A stretch of DNA of 32,502 nt from Candidatus Hydrogenedentota bacterium (lineage in GTDB: Bacteria > Hydrogenedentota > Hydrogenedentia > Hydrogenedentiales > CAITNO01). The stretch is from contig CAIXUF010000629.1 in the NCBI GenBank assembly GCA_903922535.1, positions 1-32,502 on the forward strand. Direction: 5' to 3'. Shown here in pieces: positions 7,746 to 15,963 of the stretch (the stretch's first letter is position 1; the number at the start of each line of letters is the position of its first letter). The position numbers and the translations under genes were made by a program. The notes under the pieces were generated by a model. It had not been told where the DNA came from and did not search any database. It saw only the letters and a list, made by a program, of their open reading frames with translations.

Positions 7746-10373
7746 ATGAATAAGCAAACGGGGATGTCCCGGCGCAGTTTTATTGGGGTGACGGCGGGAT
7801 TGGGTGTTGGGTTTGCGATGGCCGCAAGGGGAGGAGACGCTCCGGCGGTAAACGGCAAGGACGGGCGAACACTCCATAGCATCGACTGCACGCAGGACTT
7901 GGGGCCGGACCGCTACTTCGCCAACGGCGACACGAAGATCGTCGAGACCGCTGCGGGCCGTTACCGCGAAGCGGCGGCCGAATCCTTCACCCGGTTTGGA
8001 TACCGCTTTGCCATAGAGAACATCGGCAAGCCGCATGTGGCCGTGATCCGCTATCCCGACGACAAGCGCCGCTACATGTGCATCATGGACGGAACCACCT
8101 ACGACCTGTCCACGGGCGTGTTCACCAACTGGGCGCAGCCAATCAGCGGAAAGATGCTGGAGCTGCGCCAGGTGTTCTGGCCGCGCTGGAAGGATTGCAG
8201 CATCACGTTCATGACCTGGGGCGAGGGAGAACCGGCAGCGGTCGCCCGTGTCGAGATCCGTGAACTGGAGGACCTGCCCGCGCTCGCGGTTCCGGGTGAT
8301 CCGGGGGACGGATCGCGGCGCGAAATCGGGATTCAGTATGAGGACCCCTGCGGGACCGGTGCCAGCGAAGGCGCCATGAACCATGCGGAATGGGTGGCCC
8401 ATGTCATCCAGTACGCGCGCCATTCGGGGCAGAACCTGTTGGTGTATCCGATGGCGTGGTACCACGGACCGGTCTTTCCCTGCGAGAGCGAACCCGCAGG
8501 CGGCTTCGACATGGTGGTAACTGGCGACCGCAAGCAATACTCGCGCTGGACCACGCACCCGGCCGACTGGTATGCGGGGTTGCTGGAGCGTTTTGCGCAG
8601 GAAGGACTGGGGTTCCAGGGCGCACTGACCCTGATGCGGCTCGGCAGTCTGATGGAAAAGATGAACATCGACCTCGACGCGATCAAGGCCGGGGCGGACA
8701 CCTACAACAACATGATGTGGAACGACCAGGTGCAGTCGAGCACGAAAGACTGGACGCCCATTTACAATGCCCGCAATTTCAACACCATCGCGGAACGCAT
8801 CAAGGGGAAAGGCCCGACGGAGCCGTGGAATGTGCTGTCGGAGTACGCCTATGGCGAGCATTCCTCGCGGGGCCACACGGCCCCCATGTTCAATCCATTG
8901 CACCCCACCGTTCAGGACGCCATTCTCCGGTTCGTCCGGGAAATCGGTGTCCACTACGGCAAGTATCCCGCCTTCCGGGGAATCTCGTTCAACATGTTTG
9001 CCTCGTGCATGCCCTGGTTCGCCTCCATCCACGCCGGATACGACGATTACACCGTCGGGCTGTTTGAAAAGGAGACCGGCATTGCGGTGCCCGTGGACGC
9101 CAAAGAACCGGATCGCTTCTCGCGGCGCTACGAATACCTGACCTTTGTGTGCCGTCCCGCCTGGGTCGCCTGGCGGTGCCGGAAGATACGCGCGCTGTTC
9201 GGCGCGATTCGCAGCGCGCTTGCCGAGGCACGGTCCGATCTGCGCGTCACGGTCACGCTGTGGGACGAGACACTGGTCGGCAACACGCTGGGATTTCCGG
9301 CACGGCCTGCGCTCGCGCTGCACGCCCGGAGCAACATGCTGGAACTGGCCCGCGACGCCGGTATCGACATCGCGCTTTACGGGGACGAACCCGGCCTGGA
9401 GGTGGACCGCGGCATGGGCAACTCGCGGGACCGCGGCGGACACGGCGCGCGGCCGGCGGGCGGGGCCAATCTGACCGTCGGCGAGACAACAATGTTCCGC
9501 GACCATGATTTCCTGGATCAGGAGACGATTGACGCGCTGCACCGCCACCAAAAACCGGGCGCGTTCATTTTCAACTGCTGGGTGGAGGCCTGGGGCAAAC
9601 ATGTTTGGTTCACACCGGAGGACAACGATCCCAATCTGGACGGCGTCAAGGTCATGGACGGGAAGCCGGCCGAAGGCGTGCTGCGCCTGAACTCGGAGTA
9701 TCCCAAGGACGGATTCTGGTGGGACTCGCAACTGCGCATCACGCCGGCCTTTCCGGCCGGGGTGCACTTCTTGGAACCGTACGCCGGGGCCGTGGCGGAT
9801 CTGGACGCGTGCCGCATCACGCGCGGCGGCCTCTTCCTTGACAAGGCGCACACGGAAGAGATTGCCCAATTCGCGCGCGCCTACCGGTCGTTGCCGTGCA
9901 AGAAATTCGATACTGTCGGAAAGACTACCGATCCCGTCACGGTCAGAACGCTGGTGTCTGACAATCTTCGCCACGTTTACGTCGTCAACCGCGAGTACTA
10001 CCCGGTCGAAATCACACTTGTGTTTGGTGCGGAGCCAACGGGACTCCGTGACTTGGCCAATGGGGAGGTGGTTGCCGCGGCGCAGATCTGGACGGTGACA
10101 CTTGGGCCATATGAATTGCGGAGCTTTGGCCTGTCACCGGAGATTGGCGTTTCCGGCTTTTCGGTGGCCGTGCCCGCCGAAATAATCCGCACACTGACAG
10201 AAGAGGCGGGAACGGCCTTTCAGGCGCTCGCGAAGGCGCGGGACGCGGGCAGATTCATCCCGGGCATGGAAGACATCGAAAAGGGCATGCGGGACGCGCT
10301 GGCGGAAGGCCGCTACGCATGGCTGCGCCGCGCGCTGACCAGTTACTGTGTAAGGACCTGCCGGGAGGCATGA
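7746..10373 (+). CDS. Large Tat-exported protein, probable glycan-active TIM barrel
   Basis: An 875-residue protein with a twin-arginine signal (SRRSFIGVTAGLGVGFAMAA, RR at 9-10); an in-frame ATG at codon 7 is an alternative start. No family was recognised with confidence. Residues about 40-180 look like a beta-rich domain (AVIRYPDDKRRYMCIMDGTTYDL). Residues about 200-640 look like a TIM barrel, with GQNLLVYPMAWY, FRGISFNMFA, DLRVTVTLWDE and GAFIFNCWVEAW as candidate strands. Residues about 700-800 form a C-terminal beta domain (TLVSDNLRHVYVVNREYYPVEITL), as in many barrel glycosidases. It sits between a GxGYxYP protein and a fucosidase. A role in the same polysaccharide pathway is inferred from position. 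Confidence 0.7.
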   Translation: MNKQTGMSRRSFIGVTAGLGVGFAMAARGGDAPAVNGKDGRTLHSIDCTQDLGPDRYFANGDTKIVETAAGRYREAAAESFTRFGYRFAIENIGKPHVAVIRYPDDKRRYMCIMDGTTYDLSTGVFTNWAQPISGKMLELRQVFWPRWKDCSITFMTWGEGEPAAVARVEIRELEDLPALAVPGDPGDGSRREIGIQYEDPCGTGASEGAMNHAEWVAHVIQYARHSGQNLLVYPMAWYHGPVFPCESEPAGGFDMVVTGDRKQYSRWTTHPADWYAGLLERFAQEGLGFQGALTLMRLGSLMEKMNIDLDAIKAGADTYNNMMWNDQVQSSTKDWTPIYNARNFNTIAERIKGKGPTEPWNVLSEYAYGEHSSRGHTAPMFNPLHPTVQDAILRFVREIGVHYGKYPAFRGISFNMFASCMPWFASIHAGYDDYTVGLFEKETGIAVPVDAKEPDRFSRRYEYLTFVCRPAWVAWRCRKIRALFGAIRSALAEARSDLRVTVTLWDETLVGNTLGFPARPALALHARSNMLELARDAGIDIALYGDEPGLEVDRGMGNSRDRGGHGARPAGGANLTVGETTMFRDHDFLDQETIDALHRHQKPGAFIFNCWVEAWGKHVWFTPEDNDPNLDGVKVMDGKPAEGVLRLNSEYPKDGFWWDSQLRITPAFPAGVHFLEPYAGAVADLDACRITRGGLFLDKAHTEEIAQFARAYRSLPCKKFDTVGKTTDPVTVRTLVSDNLRHVYVVNREYYPVEITLVFGAEPTGLRDLANGEVVAAAQIWTVTLGPYELRSFGLSPEIGVSGFSVAVPAEIIRTLTEEAGTAFQALAKARDAGRFIPGMEDIEKGMRDALAEGRYAWLRRALTSYCVRTCREA

Positions 10374-10374
10374 A

Positions 10375-10410
10375 GAAGGGTGAAGTTTGAAGGGTAAAGG
10401 GTGAAGAAGA
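10375..10410. repeat. Purine-rich near-tandem repeat
   Basis: The gap before the fucosidase gene holds GAAGGGTGAAG, then TTTGAAGGGTAAAGGGTGAAG, an imperfect repetition of a GGGTGAAG-like unit on an almost all-purine plus strand. It resembles the other short repeats in the gaps of this cluster in kind but not in sequence. Confidence 0.55.
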
Positions 10411-10432
10411 CAAGAAAAGAAAGGAACAGGCC

Positions 10433-11491
10433 ATGAAGGAAAAGAACGGTATGACACGACGTGGGTTTCTGGGTGCTTCGGCCGCGATGGCCGGGGCGGT
10501 GGCGGTTTCCACAGGGGGCCATGCGGCGGATCTGAAGCCTGCTGACAGCGCGGAGAAGCAGGGCAGCCAACGCCTCAGTCTCAAGCAGCTCAATGCGTGG
10601 GAGGCGCTTGGCTACGGCATGTTCATCCACTACGGCATGAGCACCTTCGCCGGCAAGGAACTGCCCACCGGCAAGGACCCGCTGACGGTGTACGCGCCCA
10701 CGGCGCTCGATGTCGGACAGTGGGTCTCCGTCGCGCGCGACGCGGGCATGAAGTACGCCGTGCTGACCACCAAGCACGTGGCCGGGCACTGCCTCTGGCC
10801 GACCAAACTCACCGACTACTCGGTCGCCAACAGCCCCGACAAGACGGACGTGGTCGAGAAGTTCGTCACCGCCTGCCGGGACAAGGGTGTGCTGCCCGGC
10901 TTCTATTACTGCTCGTGGGACAACCACAACCGTTTCGGCAGCCGCACCTGGTCCGACGGGCCGGATCATTACACCACCTCGACCTACCAGACCTTCCAGA
11001 CGGGGCAGGTCACCGAGCTGCTAACCCAGTACGGGCCGATTGCAGAGACCTGGATCGACATCCCCGGCGCGCTCGGCCGCGGCTACCGCACCTTCCTGTA
11101 CAACCACATCGCGTCGCTCCAGCCCGAGACGGTGATCATGATGAACAGCGGCATCTCGACGCAGGACAAGTACGACGTCGAATATGCCTGGCCGTCGGAC
11201 ATCATCGCCATCGAGCGCAGCCTGCCCACCGACAAGGGCTTTCAGAAGTTCCGCGAGATCGAGGGCAAGGAATACTACATGCCGGGCGAGGTCTGCGACC
11301 CGCTGGGCAAGGAGTGGTTCTGGGTTGAAGGCGACGTGCCCCGCGACGACAAGTCGCTGGCCGATCAGATTCAGGCCTGCCGCGCGCGCGGCGTGAACAT
11401 GCTGCTCGACGTGCCGCCCGACCGGCGCGGAATCATCCCGAAAGAATCCGTGGACGCGCTCTTGCGCCTGCGCAAGAACGCGGGAATCTGA
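10433..11491 (+). CDS. Tat-exported alpha-L-fucosidase, GH29
   Basis: A 352-residue enzyme. A twin-arginine signal (MTRRGFLGASAAMAGAVAV, RR at 9-10) precedes a GH29 barrel with typical segments: WEALGYGMFIHYGMSTF (about 51-67), AGMKYAVLTTKHVAGHCLWPT (about 103-123), DKGVLPGFYYCSWDN and ETWIDIPG. D209 in the WID motif is the expected nucleophile (W-F-D in most relatives). The end NMLLDVPPDRRGII matches the N-x-L-L-N-V-P-P-D-x-x-G pattern of the family. GH29 enzymes remove terminal alpha-L-fucose with retention. It is short: the C-terminal beta-sandwich is absent and the protein ends soon after the barrel. AGGA upstream serves as RBS. The next gene follows after 15 bases, so they are probably one operon. 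Confidence 0.9.
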   Translation: MKEKNGMTRRGFLGASAAMAGAVAVSTGGHAADLKPADSAEKQGSQRLSLKQLNAWEALGYGMFIHYGMSTFAGKELPTGKDPLTVYAPTALDVGQWVSVARDAGMKYAVLTTKHVAGHCLWPTKLTDYSVANSPDKTDVVEKFVTACRDKGVLPGFYYCSWDNHNRFGSRTWSDGPDHYTTSTYQTFQTGQVTELLTQYGPIAETWIDIPGALGRGYRTFLYNHIASLQPETVIMMNSGISTQDKYDVEYAWPSDIIAIERSLPTDKGFQKFREIEGKEYYMPGEVCDPLGKEWFWVEGDVPRDDKSLADQIQACRARGVNMLLDVPPDRRGIIPKESVDALLRLRKNAGI

Positions 11492-11506
11492 CGCGGAGAC
11501 CGCACA

Positions 11507-13078
11507 ATGAAGCAACTCCCTCACAGAGGATTAAGAGGTGCCATCGGAATGCGAATGTTGTGGACAGGATTGATCGCATGTGCCGCATGGACGGCCTTTG
11601 CCGCCGAGACGCCGGGCGTGAAGGACTCCATGGACGCGCTGATGAAGGATGCGGCGTTCACGGCGGTGCGCGGTTTCGCGGATCTCCTCATAGAGCATGG
11701 GCGTGACGACTACGGAGAGAAGAAAAGCCCGCTGTTTGCCGCGCAGCTCAACGTGGTCACCAGGCGGATCCCTGCCGGATCGGCGGAGGACCCCGGCGTT
11801 TGGAACAACCATTTCGAGGTGGCGGGATACCAGCCGTATTGCCAGAACCTGCTTTCCGATCTTGGCCTGCTTGACCTCCTGCGCACCCTGACGCGCGTCA
11901 CGGGCGATCCGAAATACGACCAGGCCCGGCGCGACTATCTCGATTATGTTCTCAACCACACGCGGGACCCGCGTTCGGGTTACATTCCGTGGGGCGAGCA
12001 CGTGGGCTATGACATTGTTCACGGGGCAATCCACGTGGGCGACGTCAAGTATTGGCACGAAGTCAAGGCGTACAATGTCCCCTGGGATCAGTTGTGGGAG
12101 ATCAATCCGGACGCCACGCGGCACGAAATCGAAACCGCGTTTCACAACCACATCTGCGACGAGGCAACCTTCGCCTTCAACCGGCATGCCGCCATGGACG
12201 GCAGGCCCAACGCGGGCGCCATGGGGCCGTGCAGCCTGTTGAGCAGCGCGGGACTGTACATGGACGCCTGGTGCTGGCTTTACAAGAAGACGGGAGACCC
12301 GAAGTTTCTTGAGTGGGCCGGCAAGATGGACGCGCTGGTGGCCGCCCGGCGCTCAAAAGACACCGGCCTCATCCCCACGGATGAGGACACGCGGAAAGAG
12401 GCGATGGTGTACGGTGAGGCGGCGGGTTATGCGCCGTATCTGTTCATTGCCGCCGGCATTCTCGGCGAAGAGGGTTCGGCATTCCGCGACGAGGCCATTG
12501 ACTACATCCTTGCATACGACAAGTATGCCTACACGCCCAAACGGGACGACACAGGAAAGCCCGGTTACCATGATGCCGTCAATACGCGCACCGGCGAACC
12601 GCTCAGCCTGAACGGTGTCCGTTACATGGAGCCCTGGAAATGGACCGACAACCATCAGCAGGCCGGCATGATTGCGGCCGCCATGGCCATCGGCTACGAG
12701 GCGACCGGCGACATCCGGCTCCAGGCACTCTTTGACCGGTCACTCGCCGTGATGGATATCCCCGGCGCGGTAGCCTCGGGCGGTCCGCTGTTGTCCTGCG
12801 ACGCGGCGGGCGCAATCACCAGTCTGGTCCACGTGGCCGGGCGAAGCCGTGACACAAAATATCTTGACGCCGCGGGACCCCTGGTGGATTTCGGACTCGA
12901 CAAGAACCGCAAGAACGGATTCTTCACCACAGGCAAAGCGGGCTGCGAGAACTACTACTGTTCGCGCACGGGTTCCGGCACGCTGGCCATGGCCGTACTC
13001 GCCTATGCGCTTGCGGCAAACGGGCAGTGGGACTTCATCCCCCCCGTTCGCGATATCGAGGGTGGGTTGCGGTTCTGA
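11507..13078 (+). CDS. Exported alpha/alpha-barrel-like protein, possible polysaccharide lyase
   Basis: A 523-residue protein with a Sec-type signal (MRMLWTGLIACAAWTAFAAE). Two starts are plausible: the listed one (CGGAG ahead of it) and ATG at 11549 (AGAGGT ahead of it), which gives a more standard signal length. The mature part is helical, with repeated aromatic-rich helices (YDQARRDYLDYVLNHT, GLYMDAWCWLYKKTGD, GMIAAAMAIGYEATGD), the pattern of an (alpha/alpha)6-7 toroid as in several polysaccharide lyases and unsaturated-uronyl hydrolases. The opening HGRDDYGEKKSPLFAAQLNV recalls periplasmic pectate-lyase-like proteins, but I am not sure of the family. Catalytic residues cannot be assigned. 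It closes the five-gene exported cluster. Confidence 0.75.
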   Translation: MKQLPHRGLRGAIGMRMLWTGLIACAAWTAFAAETPGVKDSMDALMKDAAFTAVRGFADLLIEHGRDDYGEKKSPLFAAQLNVVTRRIPAGSAEDPGVWNNHFEVAGYQPYCQNLLSDLGLLDLLRTLTRVTGDPKYDQARRDYLDYVLNHTRDPRSGYIPWGEHVGYDIVHGAIHVGDVKYWHEVKAYNVPWDQLWEINPDATRHEIETAFHNHICDEATFAFNRHAAMDGRPNAGAMGPCSLLSSAGLYMDAWCWLYKKTGDPKFLEWAGKMDALVAARRSKDTGLIPTDEDTRKEAMVYGEAAGYAPYLFIAAGILGEEGSAFRDEAIDYILAYDKYAYTPKRDDTGKPGYHDAVNTRTGEPLSLNGVRYMEPWKWTDNHQQAGMIAAAMAIGYEATGDIRLQALFDRSLAVMDIPGAVASGGPLLSCDAAGAITSLVHVAGRSRDTKYLDAAGPLVDFGLDKNRKNGFFTTGKAGCENYYCSRTGSGTLAMAVLAYALAANGQWDFIPPVRDIEGGLRF

Positions 13079-13137
13079 CACACGATGGCCGGGTGGCGTT
13101 GTGCCCGGGTGTGCGCGCGAGAACCAACATCCCCCTG

Positions 13138-13159
13138 AATCCCCCTTTGGAGGGGGATT
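13138..13159. terminator. AATCCCCCT hairpin between cluster and gpsA
   Basis: AATCCCCCT and AGGGGGATT form a perfect 9-base stem with a TTGG loop, about 60 bases after the stop of the last exported-protein gene. Only a short T run follows (TTT). It may end the cluster transcript. The same AATCCCCC core is found as a dispersed intergenic repeat in many bacteria, and a partial copy (ATCCCCCTGA) lies directly upstream. Confidence 0.5.
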
Positions 13160-13274
13160 TCGAACCGGCGGTGATTTCAGTCAATTGTGCAGATCAGCAT
13201 AATCTGACAGCACGGGGCGTTAAATGATGAAAGCCCTCACGGGTTTGCGTTGAACAGAACGGGATGCATGCATC

Positions 13275-14261
13275 ATGTCCATGAACATACAGGTGGTTGG
13301 CGCAGGGGGCTGGGGCCTTGCCCTGGCGCGGCGGTTGGCGCTTAACGGCCATGCCGTGCGGTTGTGGTGCCGCGAGGAGGATAACCCTGACGCGCTGCGC
13401 GAGACGCGCGAGAGCCCGGCGCTGCTGCCGGGCGTGCGCTTGCCCGACGCCGTGGCCGTCGTCCGCGATATTGATCCGGACGCCGAAATCGCGGTGTATG
13501 CCGTGCCGTCGCACGTCATGCGCCACGCCGCCGGAGCCTTCCGCTTCTCGCCCGGCACCACGCGCGTAAGCGTGGCCAAGGGCATCGAGAACGGCACGCT
13601 GCTGCGCATGAGCGAGGTCATCGTGCAGGTCGCGCCCGAAGGCGGGCCCATCGTTGCGCTGAGCGGGCCGACGCACGCCGAGGAGGTGGGCCGCGATCTG
13701 CCCGCCTCCATCGTCGCCGCCGGCACAAATCTGGCGGCCTGCGACTTGGTGCAGCACGCGTTCTTCGCGCCCGCGTTCCGCGTCTACACCAGTCCCGACA
13801 TCATTGGCGTCGAACTGGGCGGCTCGTTGAAGAACGTCATCGCCATCGCGGCGGGCGTGTGTGACGGGTTCGAATTGGGCGACAACGCCAAGGCCATGCT
13901 CATGACGCGCGGCCTTGCGGAGATCGCGCGGCTGGGCACGGCCTGCGGCGCCGACCCCATAACCTTTGCGGGGCTCAGCGGCATGGGCGACCTCATCGTC
14001 ACCTGCGCCAGCCGTCACTCGCGCAACCGGCGCGTGGGCGACCTCATCGCCCAGGGCAAAACACTTGAAGAGATTCTGGGCGGATCGCCGATGGTGGCCG
14101 AGGGCGTGCGCACCGCCAAATCCGCCAGGGAACTGGCGCAGAAGATGGGCGTCGATATGCCGCTGACCAACGCCGTGTACGCCGTGCTCTACGAGGGCGT
14201 CTCCGCGCGCGGCGTCATCAATGGGCTCATGCTCCGCGAGGCCAAGCCCGAAAGGGGGTAG
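13275..14261 (+). CDS. gpsA: Glycerol-3-phosphate dehydrogenase [NAD(P)+]
   Basis: A 328-residue cytoplasmic enzyme of normal length. The dinucleotide-binding glycine motif is G9-A-G-G-W-G14. Further hallmarks are AVPSHVMRH, the segment SVAKGIENGTL, the GPTHAEEV motif and ELGGSLKNVIAIAAG, where K186 is the catalytic lysine. GLSGMGDLIVTCASRHSRNRRVG near residue 240 is the glycerophosphate-binding signature. It reduces dihydroxyacetone phosphate to sn-glycerol 3-phosphate, the backbone of membrane phospholipids. A second start two codons downstream (MNIQ) is possible. It is separated from the exported cluster by about 200 bases with a hairpin and is probably its own unit. plsY, a frequent neighbour, is not here. 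Confidence 0.95.
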   Translation: MSMNIQVVGAGGWGLALARRLALNGHAVRLWCREEDNPDALRETRESPALLPGVRLPDAVAVVRDIDPDAEIAVYAVPSHVMRHAAGAFRFSPGTTRVSVAKGIENGTLLRMSEVIVQVAPEGGPIVALSGPTHAEEVGRDLPASIVAAGTNLAACDLVQHAFFAPAFRVYTSPDIIGVELGGSLKNVIAIAAGVCDGFELGDNAKAMLMTRGLAEIARLGTACGADPITFAGLSGMGDLIVTCASRHSRNRRVGDLIAQGKTLEEILGGSPMVAEGVRTAKSARELAQKMGVDMPLTNAVYAVLYEGVSARGVINGLMLREAKPERG

Positions 14262-14400
14262 TCGAGCGGGGCACATCCCGGCGGGAATGCGCCAATCTGC
14301 GGCCGGAAATTTCCATGGCCATCAAGTCTGGGCGGGATCGTCTTCTTTGCCATCGGATTCAACGCGGCCGTGCGTTGCACTTGTCATTACCCTTTTGTTG
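14262..14400. other. Intergenic gap after gpsA
   Basis: This is the first half of a 310-base gap; the second half is described as separate regulatory features. It contains a perfect palindrome GGAAATTTCC at 14305-14314 and a pyrimidine-rich stretch ahead of the promoter. No gene is seen. Confidence 0.5.
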
Positions 14401-14429
14401 TTGTTTTTGCCGAGAGAGGGGCATACAAT
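14401..14429 (+). promoter_or_regulatory. Candidate sigma-70-type promoter of the efflux operon
   Basis: TTGTTT at 14401-14406 and TACAAT at 14424-14429 are separated by exactly 17 bases. The -10 is a five-of-six match; the -35 keeps only the TTG. A palindrome follows immediately, which supports a controlled promoter. Confidence 0.5.
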
Positions 14430-14443
14430 ACTGACCAGTCAGT
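14430..14443. promoter_or_regulatory. Palindromic operator, TetR-type in style
   Basis: ACTGAC-CA-GTCAGT is a 14-base near-perfect palindrome starting one base after the candidate -10 hexamer, so a bound protein would block transcription initiation. Sites of the TGACC-GGTCA kind are typical of TetR-family repressors, which often control efflux pumps. No intact repressor gene lies in the window. Confidence 0.5.
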
Positions 14444-14457
14444 TCTCTCGACGGAGT

Positions 14458-14520
14458 ATGGCCGCGGCCGGTCCGGACACGCGGCGGCGAATCATGCAAA
14501 CATTTATGGCATGTTTATGA
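14458..14520 (+). pseudogene. Apparent remnant of a TetR-family regulator (20 codons)
   Basis: A short frame with its own Shine-Dalgarno-like GGAG at 14453-14456 reads MAAAGPDTRRRIMQTFMACL and stops. D-T-R-R-R-I-M fits the D-T-R-x-R-I-L opening of TetR-family DNA-binding domains, and the arrangement of promoter, palindrome, RBS and start is that of an autoregulated repressor gene. Nothing after the stop continues the domain in any frame before the adaptor gene at 14572. It could be a truncated regulator, or simply a leader peptide whose resemblance is chance. Confidence 0.35.
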
Positions 14521-14571
14521 CCGCTTGGGCGCGGGATTGGTCCCGGCTTTTCATAAAACGAGGTATGAGCA

Positions 14572-15963
14572 ATGTCGTTAAAAAGCCTGTTGAAATGGGC
14601 CGTCACGGCCGGCGTGGTGGCGGCCGCGGGGTATGCGGGGTATCACTGGTGGACGGGGGGCAGCGCACCGGGCGCACAGGAAATAAAGAACGACGTGGTC
14701 ACTGCGAAGGCCGTCCGCGGTCCGCTGCGGCAGATTGCCCAGTGCACCGGTCCGATCTATTCCAATCTGGACGTGGACATCAAGTGCCGCGCAAGCGGCG
14801 AAATCCGGGAACTTCCGGTCAACATAAGCGATCCGGTGAAGAAGGGCGACTTGCTTCTTGCGTTGGACCCTGTGGACCAGCAACGCTCGGTGGACCAGTC
14901 CACAGCCTCGGTTGCCGCGGCGCAGGCCAAGCTGGACAGCGCCAAGGCGGCGCTGGCGGTGGCCGAGCAGACGGTCGTGGCGAACCGGCTGAAGGCGGAG
15001 GCGGCGGTTGAGCTGGCCCAGCGGCAGGTCACCGACGCGGGCGCCAAGGCCAAGCGGGAGAGCCAACTGCTTGAAAAGAAGTTCTCGAGCCAGGAACTGG
15101 TTGAGACGGCGCAGACGGCCTCGGCGCTGGCCGCGCAGAATGTGAAGGCCGCGCAGGCGCAGCGCGAGGAGGTTAAGGCCCAGGAACTGGACCTGGAGAG
15201 CAAGAAGCAGGACATAGCGCTCTGCTCGGCCCAGTTGGACCAGGCCAAAATAACCCTCAACCTCGCCCAGCTTCAATTGAGCTACACGAAAATCGAGTCC
15301 CCCATGGACGGCGTGGTCTCGACCCGGCCCGTGCAAATAGGCAACATTATCTCGTCGGGCATCAGCAACGTGGGCGGCGGCACGACGGTCATGACCCTTT
15401 CCGACCTGTCCCACATCTTCTGCTATGCGTCGGTCGATGAAAGCGACATTGGTTATGTGCAGGTCGGTCAGACCGCGGAGATCACCGCCGACTCCTTTCC
15501 GCGCAAGCGTTTCAGGGGTGAAGTGGTGCGCATCGCCACGACCGGCGTCAACGTGCAGAATGTCATCACTTTCCAGGTGCGCATTGAAATCACGAGCGAG
15601 AACAAGGCGCTGCTGAAGCCGCAGATGTCCACCAACGTCACCATCGTGATTGCCGACAAGCCCGACGTGCTTCAAATACCCGCCAATTGTGTCATCCGCA
15701 AGAAGGGCGGCGACACAGTCAAGGCAAAGAGCGGCGGCAATCCCGAGGGCGAGGAGCGCGGTGTCGAAATCGGCATTTCGGACGGCCGCAGCACCGAGAT
15801 TGTCAGCGGGCTCAACGAGGGCGACGAGGTCATCGAGCAGAACCCGGCCGATGAGACGCGCTGGGCGGGCGGCGGCCAGAACCCGGCGCAAAGCAAGGCG
15901 CGCCAGCAGATGATGATGATGCGCATGGGCGGCGGCGGCGCCCCGGGAGGAGGCCGGCGGTGA
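14572..15963 (+). CDS. MacA/HlyD-like periplasmic adaptor of a tripartite efflux system
   Basis: A 463-residue membrane-fusion protein. A single N-terminal transmembrane segment (about 8-28, WAVTAGVVAAAGYAGYHWW) anchors it in the inner membrane. A half lipoyl domain follows (DIKCRASGEIRELPVNISDPVKKGDLLLALDP, about 65-100), then a long Ala/Gln-rich coiled coil (about 105-225), the second lipoyl half (YTKIESPMDGVVSTRPVQIGNII, about 240-262) and a beta-barrel domain to about 360. After the MP domain the tail is low-complexity (MMMMRMGGGGAPGGGRR). It would link the inner-membrane MacB-like permease to the outer-membrane channel encoded downstream. GAGG upstream is the RBS. The stop overlaps the next gene by GTGA. 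Confidence 0.92.
   Translation: MSLKSLLKWAVTAGVVAAAGYAGYHWWTGGSAPGAQEIKNDVVTAKAVRGPLRQIAQCTGPIYSNLDVDIKCRASGEIRELPVNISDPVKKGDLLLALDPVDQQRSVDQSTASVAAAQAKLDSAKAALAVAEQTVVANRLKAEAAVELAQRQVTDAGAKAKRESQLLEKKFSSQELVETAQTASALAAQNVKAAQAQREEVKAQELDLESKKQDIALCSAQLDQAKITLNLAQLQLSYTKIESPMDGVVSTRPVQIGNIISSGISNVGGGTTVMTLSDLSHIFCYASVDESDIGYVQVGQTAEITADSFPRKRFRGEVVRIATTGVNVQNVITFQVRIEITSENKALLKPQMSTNVTIVIADKPDVLQIPANCVIRKKGGDTVKAKSGGNPEGEERGVEIGISDGRSTEIVSGLNEGDEVIEQNPADETRWAGGGQNPAQSKARQQMMMMRMGGGGAPGGGRR

Noticed and set aside
4079..9974. Long open frames on the minus strand opposite the exported-hydrolase genes (about 550-750 codons each).
   Set aside because: They mirror the codon pattern of the plus-strand genes, are rich in Arg, His, Gly and Val, have no family resemblance and no start signals. 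High GC makes such frames common.
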